From JAKAXG01 sp035702985 (lineage in GTDB: Bacteria > Actinomycetota > Acidimicrobiia > Acidimicrobiales > Palsa-688), in the NCBI GenBank assembly GCA_035702985.1, contig DASSZD010000007.1, forward strand, positions 1 to 51,694: a stretch of DNA of 51,694 nt, read 5' to 3'. Both the position numbers and the translations under genes were made by a program. Below are positions 38,318-48,676 of this stretch, piece after piece; the stretch's first letter is position 1; every line of letters begins with the position of its first letter. The notes beneath the pieces are model-generated. The model was given only the letters and a program-made list of their open reading frames with translations, was not told the origin of the DNA and did not search any database.

Positions 38318-41300
38318 TCCAGAGCCGGACCGGCGCGCCCCGGCGGGGGGCGCACTGGCCCCGCTGCTCCCCCTGCTCCGAAACGACCGTACCTTCACCG
38401 GGCTGGCCGACCTGCGCAGCGTGGTCGTGGCCGTCCCCGAGCCGGCCCGGGCCTTCGCCGTGGCCGGCATCGCCCAGGCCTCGCGCCGTCACCCCACCGT
38501 GGTGGCGGTGCCGACCAACGCCGAGGCCGAGCGGCTGGCCCACGACCTGACCGCCTTCCTCGGTCCCGACGAGGTCGACGTGTGCCCGGCGTGGGAGACC
38601 CTCCCCTTCGAGCGGGTCAGCCCCAGCATCGAGACCATGGGCCGGAGGCTGCGCACCATGTGGAGGCTGCGCTGCGGGACCCTCGGCCACCCCGAGCGCA
38701 TCCCGAAGGTGCTGGTCGCCCCGGTCCGCTCCCTGCTGCAACGGCTCGGACCCCATGTGGAGGACACCGACCCGGTGGTGGTCGCCAAGGGCGACCAGGT
38801 CGACCCCGAGCAGCTGGTCGCCCGCCTGGTGGGCATGGGCTACCGGCGGGAGTACCAGGTGGAGCACCGGGGGGAGATCGCGGTGCGGGGCTCCATCGTG
38901 GACGTCTTCGGGGCCACCGCCGACGTGCCGGTCCGCATCGACCTGTGGGGCGACGAGGTGGACCGCCTGAGCGAGTTCTCCGTCGGGGACCAGCGCTCCA
39001 CCGACGACGTGGCCTGCGCCGAACTGTTCGGCTGCCGGGAGCTGCGGCCCACCGAGGAGGTCCGGGAGCGGGCCCGCAACCTGGTGGCCACCGCCCCGTG
39101 GGCCCGCGACCAGTGGGAGCGGCTGGCCGAGGGGCTGGTCTTCGACGGCATGGAGTCCTGGCTGCCGTGGCTGACCGACGACGAGCACCTGCTGGTCGAC
39201 CTGCTCCCCGCCGGCGCCCTGGTGCTGCTGGTGGAACCCCGCCGTATGCGCGACCGGGCCTCGGAGCTGCTGGACGAGGAGGCGGCGCTGGCCTCCACCC
39301 TGGCCACCACCTGGGGCGCCGGCGGGGAGGAGTTCCCCCGCCTGCACCTGCCCTTCGACCGGCTGCTGGCCCGCACCGAGGCGGCGGCGTGGACGGTGAC
39401 GGCGGCGCCCGAGGGTCCCGGCACGGAGGTGGTGGCGGCCACCGGCTGGGATCCGGTGGTCGGCGACGGCGACCGGCTCATGGGCCAGCTGCGTGGCCTG
39501 CAGTCCGAGGGTTACCGCATCGTGGTGTGCGCCGAGGGCCGGGGCAGCGCCGCCCGCCTGGCCGGCCTGCTCAACGACCACCGGGTGCCGGCCAGCTACC
39601 ACGAGGACCCGTCCCGGCTGGTCAGCGCCGGGGTCCACGTGGTGGTCCAGCCCCTGGAGCGGGGGTTCCTGTACCCGGCCCTCAAGCTGGCCGTCCTGGC
39701 CGAGGGTGACCTGACCGGCCGCCGCCGGGCCCACCGCCGGCCCCGGCCCCGGGCCCGCAACTCCGAGACCTACTTCGACGACCTCAAGTCCGGCGCGTTC
39801 GTGGTCCACCACCAGCACGGGGTGGGCCGCTTCGGCGGCATGGTGCGCCGCTCCATCGGGGGGGTCGAACGGGACTACCTGGTGCTGGAGTACAAAGGCG
39901 GCGACAAGCTGTACGTCCCGTCGGACCAGGTGGACCTGCTGCGCCCCTACACCGGGGGGGAGAGCCCCAGCCTGAACCGGCTCAACGGGTCCGACTGGCC
40001 GAAGGCCAAGTCCCGGGTGCGCTCCGCGGTGCGGGAGATCGCCCAGGAGCTGGTGGTGCTCTACCAGAAGCGGGTCAACTCGCCCGGGCACGCGTTCGGC
40101 CCGGACACGCCCTGGCAGCACGAGGTCGAGGAGTCGTTCCCCTACAACGAGACCCCCGACCAGCTGAAGGCCATCGAGGAGGTCAAGGCCGACATGGAGC
40201 GGCCCAGCCCCATGGACCGGCTGGTGTGCGGCGACGTCGGTTTCGGCAAGACCGAGGTGGCCATCCGGGCCGCCTTCAAGGCGGCCCAGGACGGCCTGCA
40301 GGTGGCGGTGCTGGTGCCCACCACGCTGCTGGCCTCCCAGCACTTCCAGACCTTCAGCGACCGCTTCGCCGGGTACCCGATCCGGGTGGAGATGCTGAGC
40401 CGGTTCCTCACCCCGGCCCAGTCCAAAGAGGTCGTCGACGGCCTGGCCGACGGCTCCGTGGACGTGGTGATCGGCACCCACCGGCTGCTGTCCAAGGAGA
40501 TCAGCTTCAAGAAGCTGGGCCTGCTGGTGGTGGACGAGGAGCAGCGCTTCGGGGTCACCCACAAGGAGGCCATCAAGCAGCTGCGCACCGACGTCGACGT
40601 GCTGACCCTGACCGCCACGCCCATCCCCCGAACGCTGGAGATGAGCCTGACCGGAATCCGGGACCTGACCCTGCTGCACACCCCGCCGGCGGACCGCCAG
40701 CCCATCCTCACCTACGTGGGCGAGCACGACGACCGGGCCGTGGCCGAGGCCATCCGCCGGGAGCTGCTGCGCGAGGGCCAGGTGTTCTACGTCCACAACC
40801 GGGTGGCGGACATAGAGAAGGTCGCCGCCGAACTGCGGGCGCTGGTGCCCGAAGCCCGCATCGGCATCGCCCACGGCCAGATGGACGAGGGCGCGCTGGA
40901 GAAAATCGTGCTGGAGTTCTGGGAGGGGAAGTTCGACGTACTGGTCTGCACCACCATCATCGAGTCCGGCATCGACATGCCGACTGTCAACACCCTGGTG
41001 GTGGACCGGGCCGAGCGGCTGGGGCTGGGTCAGCTGCACCAGCTGCGGGGCCGGGTCGGCCGGGCCGGCCAGCGGGCCTACGCCTACCTGCTGTTCCCCC
41101 CGGACCAGGTCCTGTCCGAGGAGGCCTACGAGCGGCTGCGCACCATCGGCGAGCACACCGAGCTGGGGTCGGGCTTCAAGATCGCCATGCGGGACCTCGA
41201 GATCCGGGGCGCCGGCAACCTGCTCGGGGGGAACCAGTCCGGTCACATCGCCGCCGTCGGCTACGACCTGTACGTGCAGATGGTGTCGGAGGCGGTGGCC

Positions 41301-41801
41301 GAGCTGAAAGGCGAGACGCCCCGGGAGCCGGCCGAGATCAAGCTGGACCTGCCGGTCACCGCCAACCTGCCGGCCGACTACGTGGCCCGGGAGGATCTAC
41401 GGCTGGAGGCGTACCGCCGGCTGGCGACGGTCACCACCCACGCCGAGGTGGACGACATCGAGTCGGAGTGGCTGGACCGCTACGGACCGTTGCCGGACCC
41501 GGCCCGGGCCCTGCTGCGCATCGCCCACCTGCGGGCCGAGTGCGCCCGGCTGGGCATCCGGGAGGTGGCCGTGGTGACCACCGCCGCCGGCCTGGGCGGC
41601 GGCGGCTACACCGCCCGCCTGTCGCCGCTGCAGCTCAAGACCAGCCAGAGGGTCCGCCTGGGCCGGATCGCCCCCAAGGCCGTGTACAAGGAGGACATCG
41701 GCCAGCTGGTGCTCAACCTGCCCCGGAGCACCGACCCGGCCGAGCACCTGGCCGTTTTGCTGGGGGAGCTGGCCCCCCCGGTAGCATCTGCGGCGTCGTG
41801 A
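38301..41801 (+). CDS. mfd: Transcription-repair coupling factor
   Basis: 1166 residues. Mfd removes RNA polymerase stalled at DNA lesions and recruits UvrA. The N-terminal UvrB-like part (about 1-350; PTNAEAERLAHDL, VCPAWETLPFERVSP), the RNA-polymerase-interacting CarD-like domain (about 490-560; FVVHHQHGVGRFGGM), and the RecG-like translocase (GDVGFGKTEVAIRA, VIGTHRLL, LVVDEEQRFGV, TLTATPIPRTL, IESGIDMPTVNTL, HQLRGRVGRAGQRAYAY) are intact, as is the C-terminal TRCF domain. The ATG at 38301 overlaps pth. The stop overlaps the lipoprotein gene. Confidence 0.97.
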   Translation: MDAVNDPEPDRRAPAGGALAPLLPLLRNDRTFTGLADLRSVVVAVPEPARAFAVAGIAQASRRHPTVVAVPTNAEAERLAHDLTAFLGPDEVDVCPAWETLPFERVSPSIETMGRRLRTMWRLRCGTLGHPERIPKVLVAPVRSLLQRLGPHVEDTDPVVVAKGDQVDPEQLVARLVGMGYRREYQVEHRGEIAVRGSIVDVFGATADVPVRIDLWGDEVDRLSEFSVGDQRSTDDVACAELFGCRELRPTEEVRERARNLVATAPWARDQWERLAEGLVFDGMESWLPWLTDDEHLLVDLLPAGALVLLVEPRRMRDRASELLDEEAALASTLATTWGAGGEEFPRLHLPFDRLLARTEAAAWTVTAAPEGPGTEVVAATGWDPVVGDGDRLMGQLRGLQSEGYRIVVCAEGRGSAARLAGLLNDHRVPASYHEDPSRLVSAGVHVVVQPLERGFLYPALKLAVLAEGDLTGRRRAHRRPRPRARNSETYFDDLKSGAFVVHHQHGVGRFGGMVRRSIGGVERDYLVLEYKGGDKLYVPSDQVDLLRPYTGGESPSLNRLNGSDWPKAKSRVRSAVREIAQELVVLYQKRVNSPGHAFGPDTPWQHEVEESFPYNETPDQLKAIEEVKADMERPSPMDRLVCGDVGFGKTEVAIRAAFKAAQDGLQVAVLVPTTLLASQHFQTFSDRFAGYPIRVEMLSRFLTPAQSKEVVDGLADGSVDVVIGTHRLLSKEISFKKLGLLVVDEEQRFGVTHKEAIKQLRTDVDVLTLTATPIPRTLEMSLTGIRDLTLLHTPPADRQPILTYVGEHDDRAVAEAIRRELLREGQVFYVHNRVADIEKVAAELRALVPEARIGIAHGQMDEGALEKIVLEFWEGKFDVLVCTTIIESGIDMPTVNTLVVDRAERLGLGQLHQLRGRVGRAGQRAYAYLLFPPDQVLSEEAYERLRTIGEHTELGSGFKIAMRDLEIRGAGNLLGGNQSGHIAAVGYDLYVQMVSEAVAELKGETPREPAEIKLDLPVTANLPADYVAREDLRLEAYRRLATVTTHAEVDDIESEWLDRYGPLPDPARALLRIAHLRAECARLGIREVAVVTTAAGLGGGGYTARLSPLQLKTSQRVRLGRIAPKAVYKEDIGQLVLNLPRSTDPAEHLAVLLGELAPPVASAAS

Positions 41802-42718
41802 AACGTCTTCTCGGTTCCCTCGCGGTGGTCGGCGCCCTGGCCGCCGGATCGCTCACCCTGTCCGCCTGCGACGCGTCCCCCTACGCGGCCAACGTCAACG
41901 GCGAGACCATCAGCCAGCTGTCGCTCAACCAGCAGCTGAAGCAGTGGTCGTCCAACCGGACCTGGGTGGCCAGCTTCGACTCGGCCAACGCCCAGCAGAA
42001 CGGCGGCGCCGGCACCACCGTGGCCGGCACCGGAGGCCAGGGGACCTACAGCTCCACCTTCGTGGCCGACATCCTGGACAACCTGATCCAGGTCACGGTC
42101 ATCCGCCAGCACCTGACGGCCACCCACAACCTGCCCACCGCCGACGAGACGGTGGCCTCCCGGGCCGTCAACGAGTTCCTGCGGGGCAACTACTGGAGCG
42201 AGTTCTCGCCGTCACTGCGCCAGTTCCTGGTTGACCAGCTGGCCGAGCAGGCGCCTCTGACCCCGGTGTCCAGCGACACGGCCACCTTGAAGAGCGCCTA
42301 CTCGCAGATCCAGCCCTACCTTTTCTCCCAGATCTGCCTGGTGGAGGCGTCGGCGTTCGATCAGAGCGCGGCCCAGCAGATGTCGGCCGCCGGCAACCTC
42401 CGCGGTGCCAAGGTCTGCTACAGCCAGTCCGATTTCGAGAACCAGCCCAAGAGCCTCCAGGCGGCCGTGCAGAAGCTGTCGGTGGGGCAGGTCTCCCAGC
42501 CGATCCACACCTCGTTCGGTTACCAGGTCGTGCAGCTGGCCAGCCGCCAGACCCCCGGCTTCAGCCCCGGGGTGCAGCGGGTGCTGTCGGTGGCCACCGC
42601 CTCCAAAGTGCCAGCGGCGGTGACAAAGCTGATCGACTCGGCGCACGTCCAGGTCAACCCCGCCTACGGAACCTGGTCCGGCGGGCGCATCACCACCCCG
42701 CAGCTGGCCAAGCCGTGA
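41798..42718 (+). CDS. Lipoprotein with SurA/parvulin-like foldase organisation
   Basis: 306 residues from GTG 41798 (4-nt overlap with mfd). The N-terminus is a lipoprotein signal: basic KRLL, a hydrophobic stretch and lipobox LSAC (21-24), so it would be anchored outside the membrane through Cys24. The N-terminal helical chaperone domain is SurA_N-like (AANVNGETISQLSLNQQL). Near the C-terminus, LSVGQVSQPIHTSFGYQVVQL is a parvulin rotamase ending, but the family's core is divergent, so prolyl-isomerase activity is doubtful. A role in folding exported proteins is inferred. mazG follows with a GTGA overlap. Confidence 0.8.
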   Translation: MKRLLGSLAVVGALAAGSLTLSACDASPYAANVNGETISQLSLNQQLKQWSSNRTWVASFDSANAQQNGGAGTTVAGTGGQGTYSSTFVADILDNLIQVTVIRQHLTATHNLPTADETVASRAVNEFLRGNYWSEFSPSLRQFLVDQLAEQAPLTPVSSDTATLKSAYSQIQPYLFSQICLVEASAFDQSAAQQMSAAGNLRGAKVCYSQSDFENQPKSLQAAVQKLSVGQVSQPIHTSFGYQVVQLASRQTPGFSPGVQRVLSVATASKVPAAVTKLIDSAHVQVNPAYGTWSGGRITTPQLAKP

Positions 42719-44124
42719 CCGGCCGGGTCGTCGTGGTCGGTCTCGGCCCGGGCGACCCCCGACTGGTCAGCGCCGCCGCCCGCGACGCCATCGGGTCGGC
42801 GTCGACCCGCTTCATCCGCACCGCCCGCCATCCGAGCGCCCACCTGGCCCAGCCGGCCCGCTCCTTCGACGAGCTGTACGACCGGTCGGCCAGTATCGGA
42901 GCCGTCTACGCCGGCATCGTCGACGCCCTGGCCGAGGCGGCCGCTTCGGAGGGGGAGGTGGTCTACGCCGTCCCCGGCTCGCCGCTCGTGGCCGAGCGGA
43001 CCGTGGAGCTGCTGCGGGCCGACCCCCGGGTGGAGGTGGTCACGGTGCCGTCGCTGTCGTTCGTGGACCTGGCCTGGGACCGGCTCGGGATCGACCCGGT
43101 GGAGGCGGGCGTCAGGCTGGTGGACGGCCACGTGTTCGGGGCCCGGGCGGCCGGCCAGCCGGGCCCGTTCCTGGTGGGCCAGTGCGACACCAGGCTGGTG
43201 CTGTCCGACATCAAGCTGGCCCTCGACGAGGGGCCGCCGGTGATGGTCATGCAGCGGCTGGGCCTGCCCGCCGAGGCCGTGTTCGAGGTGGCGTGGGCCG
43301 AGCTGGACCGCTCGTTCGAGCCGGACCACCTGACGTGTGTGTGGATACCCCGGCTGGCCGCCCCGGTCGCCGCCGAGATGGTGAGCTTCGTGGAGCTGGT
43401 CCGCACCCTGCGGGCCGAGTGCCCGTGGGACCGCAGCCAGACCCACCAGACCCTGACCCGCCACCTGATCGAGGAGACCTACGAGGTCCTCGACGCCATC
43501 GACGGCCTGGCCGGACCCGACGACGCCGAGGGGTACGCCCACCTGGAGGAGGAGCTGGGGGACCTGCTGTTCCAGATCGGCTTCCACGCCGCGCTGGCCG
43601 CCGAAGCCGGCCAGTTCGAGCTGGCCGACGTGGCGCGGGGCATCCACGACAAGCTGGTGGACCGCCACCCCCACGTGTTCGGGCCCCCCGGCCACCCGGT
43701 GCCCAACTGGGAGGAGCAGAAGCGGGCCGAGAAGGGGCGACGCAGCGTGATGGAGGGCGTCCCCGGCCATCTGCCGTCCCTGCTCTACGCCTACAAGATG
43801 CAGTCCAAGGCGGCGTCGGTCGGTTTCGACTGGAAAAACGCCGCCGGTGCGTGGGCCAAGATCGACGAGGAGCTGGCCGAGCTGCGCGCCGCCCTGGCCG
43901 ACCCCGCGGCGGCCGACCAGGCGGTCAACGAGGAGCTGGGCGACGTGCTGTTCTCCATGGTCAACGTGGCCCGCCATCTCGGTATCGACCCGGAATCCTC
44001 GCTGCGGGCGGCGGCGCAGAAGTTCCGGGCCCGGTTCATGGCCATGGAGGCCCTGGCCGGGGCCCGGGGGACGGCCGTGGACGACTCCCTGTGGGACGAG
44101 GTCAAGGCCTCGGAGGGCCGCTGA
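42715..44124 (+). CDS. mazG: MazG nucleotide pyrophosphohydrolase fused to a tetrapyrrole-methylase-like domain
   Basis: 469 residues, organised like Bacillus YabN. Residues 1-215 are an SAM-dependent tetrapyrrole methylase-like domain (VVVVGLGPGDPRLVSAAARD, VVYAVPGSPLVAERTVELL). Residues 220-469 are the MazG part: LRAECPWDRSQTHQTLTRHL, EETYEVLDAID (first EExxE-type metal site), HLEEELGDLLFQIGFHA and the second unit EELGDVLFSMVNVARHLG. It hydrolyses abnormal NTPs to NMP and PPi. What the methylase domain does is unknown. The start overlaps the lipoprotein gene by 4 nt. Confidence 0.95.
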   Translation: MTGRVVVVGLGPGDPRLVSAAARDAIGSASTRFIRTARHPSAHLAQPARSFDELYDRSASIGAVYAGIVDALAEAAASEGEVVYAVPGSPLVAERTVELLRADPRVEVVTVPSLSFVDLAWDRLGIDPVEAGVRLVDGHVFGARAAGQPGPFLVGQCDTRLVLSDIKLALDEGPPVMVMQRLGLPAEAVFEVAWAELDRSFEPDHLTCVWIPRLAAPVAAEMVSFVELVRTLRAECPWDRSQTHQTLTRHLIEETYEVLDAIDGLAGPDDAEGYAHLEEELGDLLFQIGFHAALAAEAGQFELADVARGIHDKLVDRHPHVFGPPGHPVPNWEEQKRAEKGRRSVMEGVPGHLPSLLYAYKMQSKAASVGFDWKNAAGAWAKIDEELAELRAALADPAAADQAVNEELGDVLFSMVNVARHLGIDPESSLRAAAQKFRARFMAMEALAGARGTAVDDSLWDEVKASEGR

Positions 44125-44227
44125 AGGACCGGGTCCGGCCGGTCGACTGGAGCGACGCATACCCCCGGCGCCGGCCGCCAGGGAGTACCGTTCTATTCAC
44201 ACCAGTCACAGGAGCAACACGGGCCCC
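44125..44227 (+). promoter_or_regulatory. mazG-eno gap with likely eno promoter
   Basis: About 100 bp. TACCGT (44186-44191) or TATTCA (44194-44199) may be the -10 box of eno; AGGAG (about 13 nt before the ATG) is a distant ribosome site. No terminator is seen after mazG. Confidence 0.35.
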
Positions 44228-45513
<1,286 letters not shown>

Positions 45514-45517
<4 letters not shown>

Positions 45518-45822
45518 GGCGGGCCGTCAGGATCCTCCTGGTGATGGTGGGCCTGGGCGCCCTGGTGTTCCTGTTCGTGCTGCCCGGCCGGACGTGGCTG
45601 CAGCAGGGGCAGGCCATGTCCCGGGCCGGGCACAAGCTGGCCGTGCTCAACGCCGAGAACGCCGCCCTGTCCCGCCAGGCCGCCCAGCTGCAGAACCCGG
45701 CCTACGTGGCCCAGATCGCCCGCCAGCAGTACGGGCTGGTCAAACCCGGGGACCAGGCCTACGGGATCCTCCTCCCGCCGGTACCCACCTCGACCACCAC
45801 GGTCCCGCCGGCCGCCGGCTAG
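45514..45822 (+). CDS. ftsB: FtsB/DivIC-family septum formation protein
   Basis: 102 residues. A single membrane helix (about 6-25; VRILLVMVGLGALVFLFVLP) leads to a coiled coil (about 28-60; KLAVLNAENAALSRQAAQL) and a short basic/proline-rich tail ending in a Thr-rich PVPTSTTTVPPA segment. The FtsL/FtsB-interacting pattern IARQQYGLVKPG is characteristic. It acts in the divisome with FtsL and FtsQ. ATG overlaps the eno stop (ATGA). Confidence 0.9.
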
Positions 45823-45863
45823 GCCCCTGGCACACCAATCCAGCAGACGCCGGGGCCAGCACA

Positions 45864-45869
45864 TATTGT
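45864..45869 (+). promoter_or_regulatory. Predicted -10 box of the molybdenum hydroxylase operon (leaderless)
   Basis: TATTGT, 7 nt before the GTG at 45877, in an AT-richer patch. No Shine-Dalgarno sequence is present. Confidence 0.5.
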
Positions 45870-45876
45870 CGGTCGG

Positions 45877-48129
45877 GTGAGCATCCTCGGAAACCGGGTC
45901 CTCCGGCGGGAAGACCCCAAGTTCTTGACCACCGGCGGCGTCTACGTCGACGATCTGGCGGGGGAGGGGGCCCTGTGGGCGACATTCGTGCGCTCCACCA
46001 TGGCCCACGCCCGCATCGTCTCGATCGACACCGACGAGGCCCGGAGCCGGCCGGGTGTCGTGGCCGTGTACACCGCCTCCGACGTCGACCTGGGCCCGGT
46101 ACCCCCGCCCATGCCGATGCTGCCGGAGGGGATGGCCCGGCCCATGCTGGCCCGCGACACGGTCCGTTTCGTGGGCGAGCCGGTGGCGGTGGTCCTCACC
46201 GAGGAGCGCTACCAGGGGGAGGACGCGGCGGAGGCCGTGTTCATCGACTACGACCCGCTGCCCGCCGTCGTCGACGCGGAGGCCTCTCTGGAGAACACGA
46301 CCCTGCTGTTCCCCGAGATGGGCACCAACGTGGCCGCCGATCTCAGGGCCCCGGAGGACCCCGAGTTCTTCGCCGACTGCGAGGTGGTGGTGAGCCGCCG
46401 CCTGGTCAACCAGCGCCTGGCCCCGTGCCCGCTCGAGGTCCGGGCCGGCCTGGCGTCGTGGGGCGACGACGGCCGGCTCACGCAGTGGGCGTCGGTCCAG
46501 CACCCCCAGGCCGTGCGCGACGCCCTGTGCGCGGCGTACGGCCTGACCGCCGAGCAGGTCAGGGTGATCGCCCCCGACGTCGGCGGCGGGTTCGGGGCCA
46601 AGATCGGGCTGTACACCGAGGAGACCATGCTGCCGTGGCTGGCCCGGGCGGCCGGGCGGCCGGTGCGCTGGACCGAGACCCGCTCGGAGAGCATGCTGGC
46701 CCTGGGCCACGGCCGGGGCCAGATCCAGACGGTCACCATCGGCGGCAACCGCGACGGCAGGGTGCTGGCCTACCGGCTGGACATCATCCAGGACGCCGGC
46801 GCCTACCCCGCCATCGGCACCATCCTGCCCTTCCTCACCGCCATGATGGCCCCCGGCACCTACGACATCGCCAAGGTGGTGGCGTCCTCGGTCGGGGTGG
46901 TGACCAACACCACCCCCAAGGTGGCCTACCGCGGGGCCGGCCGGCCCGAGGCCACCGCGGCCGTGGAGCGGGCCATGGACCTGTTCGCCGCCGAGATCGG
47001 CATGGACCCGGCCGAGGTGCGCCGGCGCAACCTGATCAGCGCCGACTCCTTCCCGCACACCACCCCCACCGGGGCCACCTACGACATAGGCGACTACGTG
47101 CGGGCCCTGGACACACTCCTCGAAGCCGCCGGCTACCAGGAGTTGCGGGCCGAGCAGGAGCGGCGGCGCCAGGCCGGCGGTCCCCGCCAGATCGGCATCG
47201 GGGTCTCCACCTACGTGGAGATCACCAACGGGGCCGGCGACACCGGCGACTTCGCCGCCGTGGAGATCCGCCCCGGCGGCAAGGCCCGCGTCTACACCGG
47301 CAGCTCCCCGCACGGGCAGGGCCACGTCACCGCCTGGTCGATGATCGCCTCGGAGCAGCTCGGCATCCCCATGGACGACATCGAGGTCATCGCCAACGAC
47401 ACCGACCTGGTACCCAAGGGGGGCGGCACGTTCGGGTCCCGCTCGCTGCAGTCCGCCGGGGTGGCCGTGCACGAGGCGTCCCTGACCCTGGTGGACCAGG
47501 CCCGCAAGCTGGCCGCCGACCTGCTCGAGGCCAGCGTGGACGACGTGGTGCTCGACAAGCCCGGCGGCCGGTTCCACGTGGCCGGCACCCCGGCCGTCGG
47601 CAGGTCCTGGGACGAGCTGCTCGAGGCCAGCGACGCCGGCGGGCTCAAGGTCGAGCACAGCTCGGCGCCCCCCGGCCCCACCTTCCCCTTCGGCGCCCAC
47701 GTGGCGGTGGCCGAGGTGGACACCGAGACCGGGGAGGTCCGCCTCACCCGGCTGGTGGCGGTGGACGACGCCGGCACCATCCTCAACCCGCTGCTGGCCG
47801 AAGGCCAGCGCCACGGCGGCCTGGCTCAGGGCGCGGCCCAGGCCCTGCTGGAGGAGGTCCGCTACGACGAGGACGGCAACCCGGTGACCTCCAACCTGGC
47901 GGACTACGCCATGATCTCGGCCACCGAGCTGCCCAGTTTCGAACTGATCTCGATGGAGACACCCACCCCGTACAACCTGCTCGGCGCCAAGGGCATAGGC
48001 GAGTCAGGCACGATAGGTTCGACACCGGCGGTGCAGAGCGCCGTGATCGACGCCCTGTCCCACCTCGGAGTTCGACACATAGACATGCCGACCACGCCCC
48101 AGCGGGTGTGGGAGGCGCTCGGCAGCTGA
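45877..48129 (+). CDS. Molybdopterin-binding large subunit, xanthine dehydrogenase/CoxL family (form II), copy 1
   Basis: 750 residues. Domains: N-terminal aldehyde-oxidase a/b hammerhead (about 8-110; VLRREDPKFLTTGGVYVDDL) and two molybdopterin-binding parts. GGGFGAK binds the cofactor; the active-site loop is VAYRGAGRPEAT, the form II version, not the AYRCSFR of CO dehydrogenase; SSPHGQGHVTAWSM and the catalytic glutamate in KGIGESGTIG are intact. It hydroxylates an unknown aldehyde, purine or heterocycle. It starts at GTG with a leaderless promoter and lies upstream of the S subunit, an extra L gene beyond the common S-L-M order. Confidence 0.92.
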   Translation: MSILGNRVLRREDPKFLTTGGVYVDDLAGEGALWATFVRSTMAHARIVSIDTDEARSRPGVVAVYTASDVDLGPVPPPMPMLPEGMARPMLARDTVRFVGEPVAVVLTEERYQGEDAAEAVFIDYDPLPAVVDAEASLENTTLLFPEMGTNVAADLRAPEDPEFFADCEVVVSRRLVNQRLAPCPLEVRAGLASWGDDGRLTQWASVQHPQAVRDALCAAYGLTAEQVRVIAPDVGGGFGAKIGLYTEETMLPWLARAAGRPVRWTETRSESMLALGHGRGQIQTVTIGGNRDGRVLAYRLDIIQDAGAYPAIGTILPFLTAMMAPGTYDIAKVVASSVGVVTNTTPKVAYRGAGRPEATAAVERAMDLFAAEIGMDPAEVRRRNLISADSFPHTTPTGATYDIGDYVRALDTLLEAAGYQELRAEQERRRQAGGPRQIGIGVSTYVEITNGAGDTGDFAAVEIRPGGKARVYTGSSPHGQGHVTAWSMIASEQLGIPMDDIEVIANDTDLVPKGGGTFGSRSLQSAGVAVHEASLTLVDQARKLAADLLEASVDDVVLDKPGGRFHVAGTPAVGRSWDELLEASDAGGLKVEHSSAPPGPTFPFGAHVAVAEVDTETGEVRLTRLVAVDDAGTILNPLLAEGQRHGGLAQGAAQALLEEVRYDEDGNPVTSNLADYAMISATELPSFELISMETPTPYNLLGAKGIGESGTIGSTPAVQSAVIDALSHLGVRHIDMPTTPQRVWEALGS

Positions 48130-48190
48130 GGTTCTGAGCAGTACCCGCAGGCAACTCACGATCAAGAGATAGAAGGGGGACCTTTCTTCC
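48130..48190 (+). other. Short spacer before the 2Fe-2S subunit
   Basis: 61 bp. AAGGGGGA about 10 nt before the ATG at 48191 is the ribosome site. No promoter-like box is convincing, so the S gene may be read from the upstream operon promoter. Confidence 0.4.
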
Positions 48191-48676
48191 ATGAAGGTAT
48201 CCATGACCGTCAATGGCGCCAGACAGGAGCACGAGATCGAGCCGCGGCTCCTCCTCGTGCACTACCTGCGGGACGTCGTCGGGTTGACCGGCACCAACAT
48301 CGGCTGCGACACCTCGTCCTGCGGGGCGTGCACCGTCCTGGTCGGAGGCGAGTCGGTCAAGTCGTGCACCATGCTGGCCGCCCAGGCCGACGGGGCCGAG
48401 ATCACCACCATCGAAGGTCTGGCTTCCGACGGCAGCCTGCACCCGATGCAGGAGGCGTTCCGGGAGAAGCACGCCCTGCAGTGCGGCTACTGCACCCCGG
48501 GCATGGTGATGGCGGCGGTGTCGCTGCTGGACGAGCATCCCAACCCGACCGAGGCGGAGGTCCGGGAGGGCCTGGAGGGCAACCTCTGCCGCTGCACCGG
48601 CTACCACAACATCGTGCAGGCGGTCCTGCACGCCGCATCCTCGGGTTCGGCCGCGGCGCCGGTGAGCGCGCCGTGA
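48191..48676 (+). CDS. 2Fe-2S small subunit of the molybdenum hydroxylase (CoxS-like)
   Basis: 161 residues. Eight cysteines hold two clusters: C39, C44, C47 and C59 (plant-ferredoxin type, IGCDTSSCGACTVL) and C98, C101, C133 and C135 (alpha-helical type, QCGYCTPGM and LCRCTGYHNI). It passes electrons from the molybdenum site to the FAD subunit. The stop overlaps the GTG start of the second large subunit (GTGA). The protein is cytoplasmic; no Tat or Sec signal is present. Confidence 0.95.
   Translation: MKVSMTVNGARQEHEIEPRLLLVHYLRDVVGLTGTNIGCDTSSCGACTVLVGGESVKSCTMLAAQADGAEITTIEGLASDGSLHPMQEAFREKHALQCGYCTPGMVMAAVSLLDEHPNPTEAEVREGLEGNLCRCTGYHNIVQAVLHAASSGSAAAPVSAP

Noticed and set aside
38298..41246. 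Long minus-strand open frame opposite mfd
   Set aside because: Same GC effect; no recognisable domain, and mfd motifs are complete on the plus strand.
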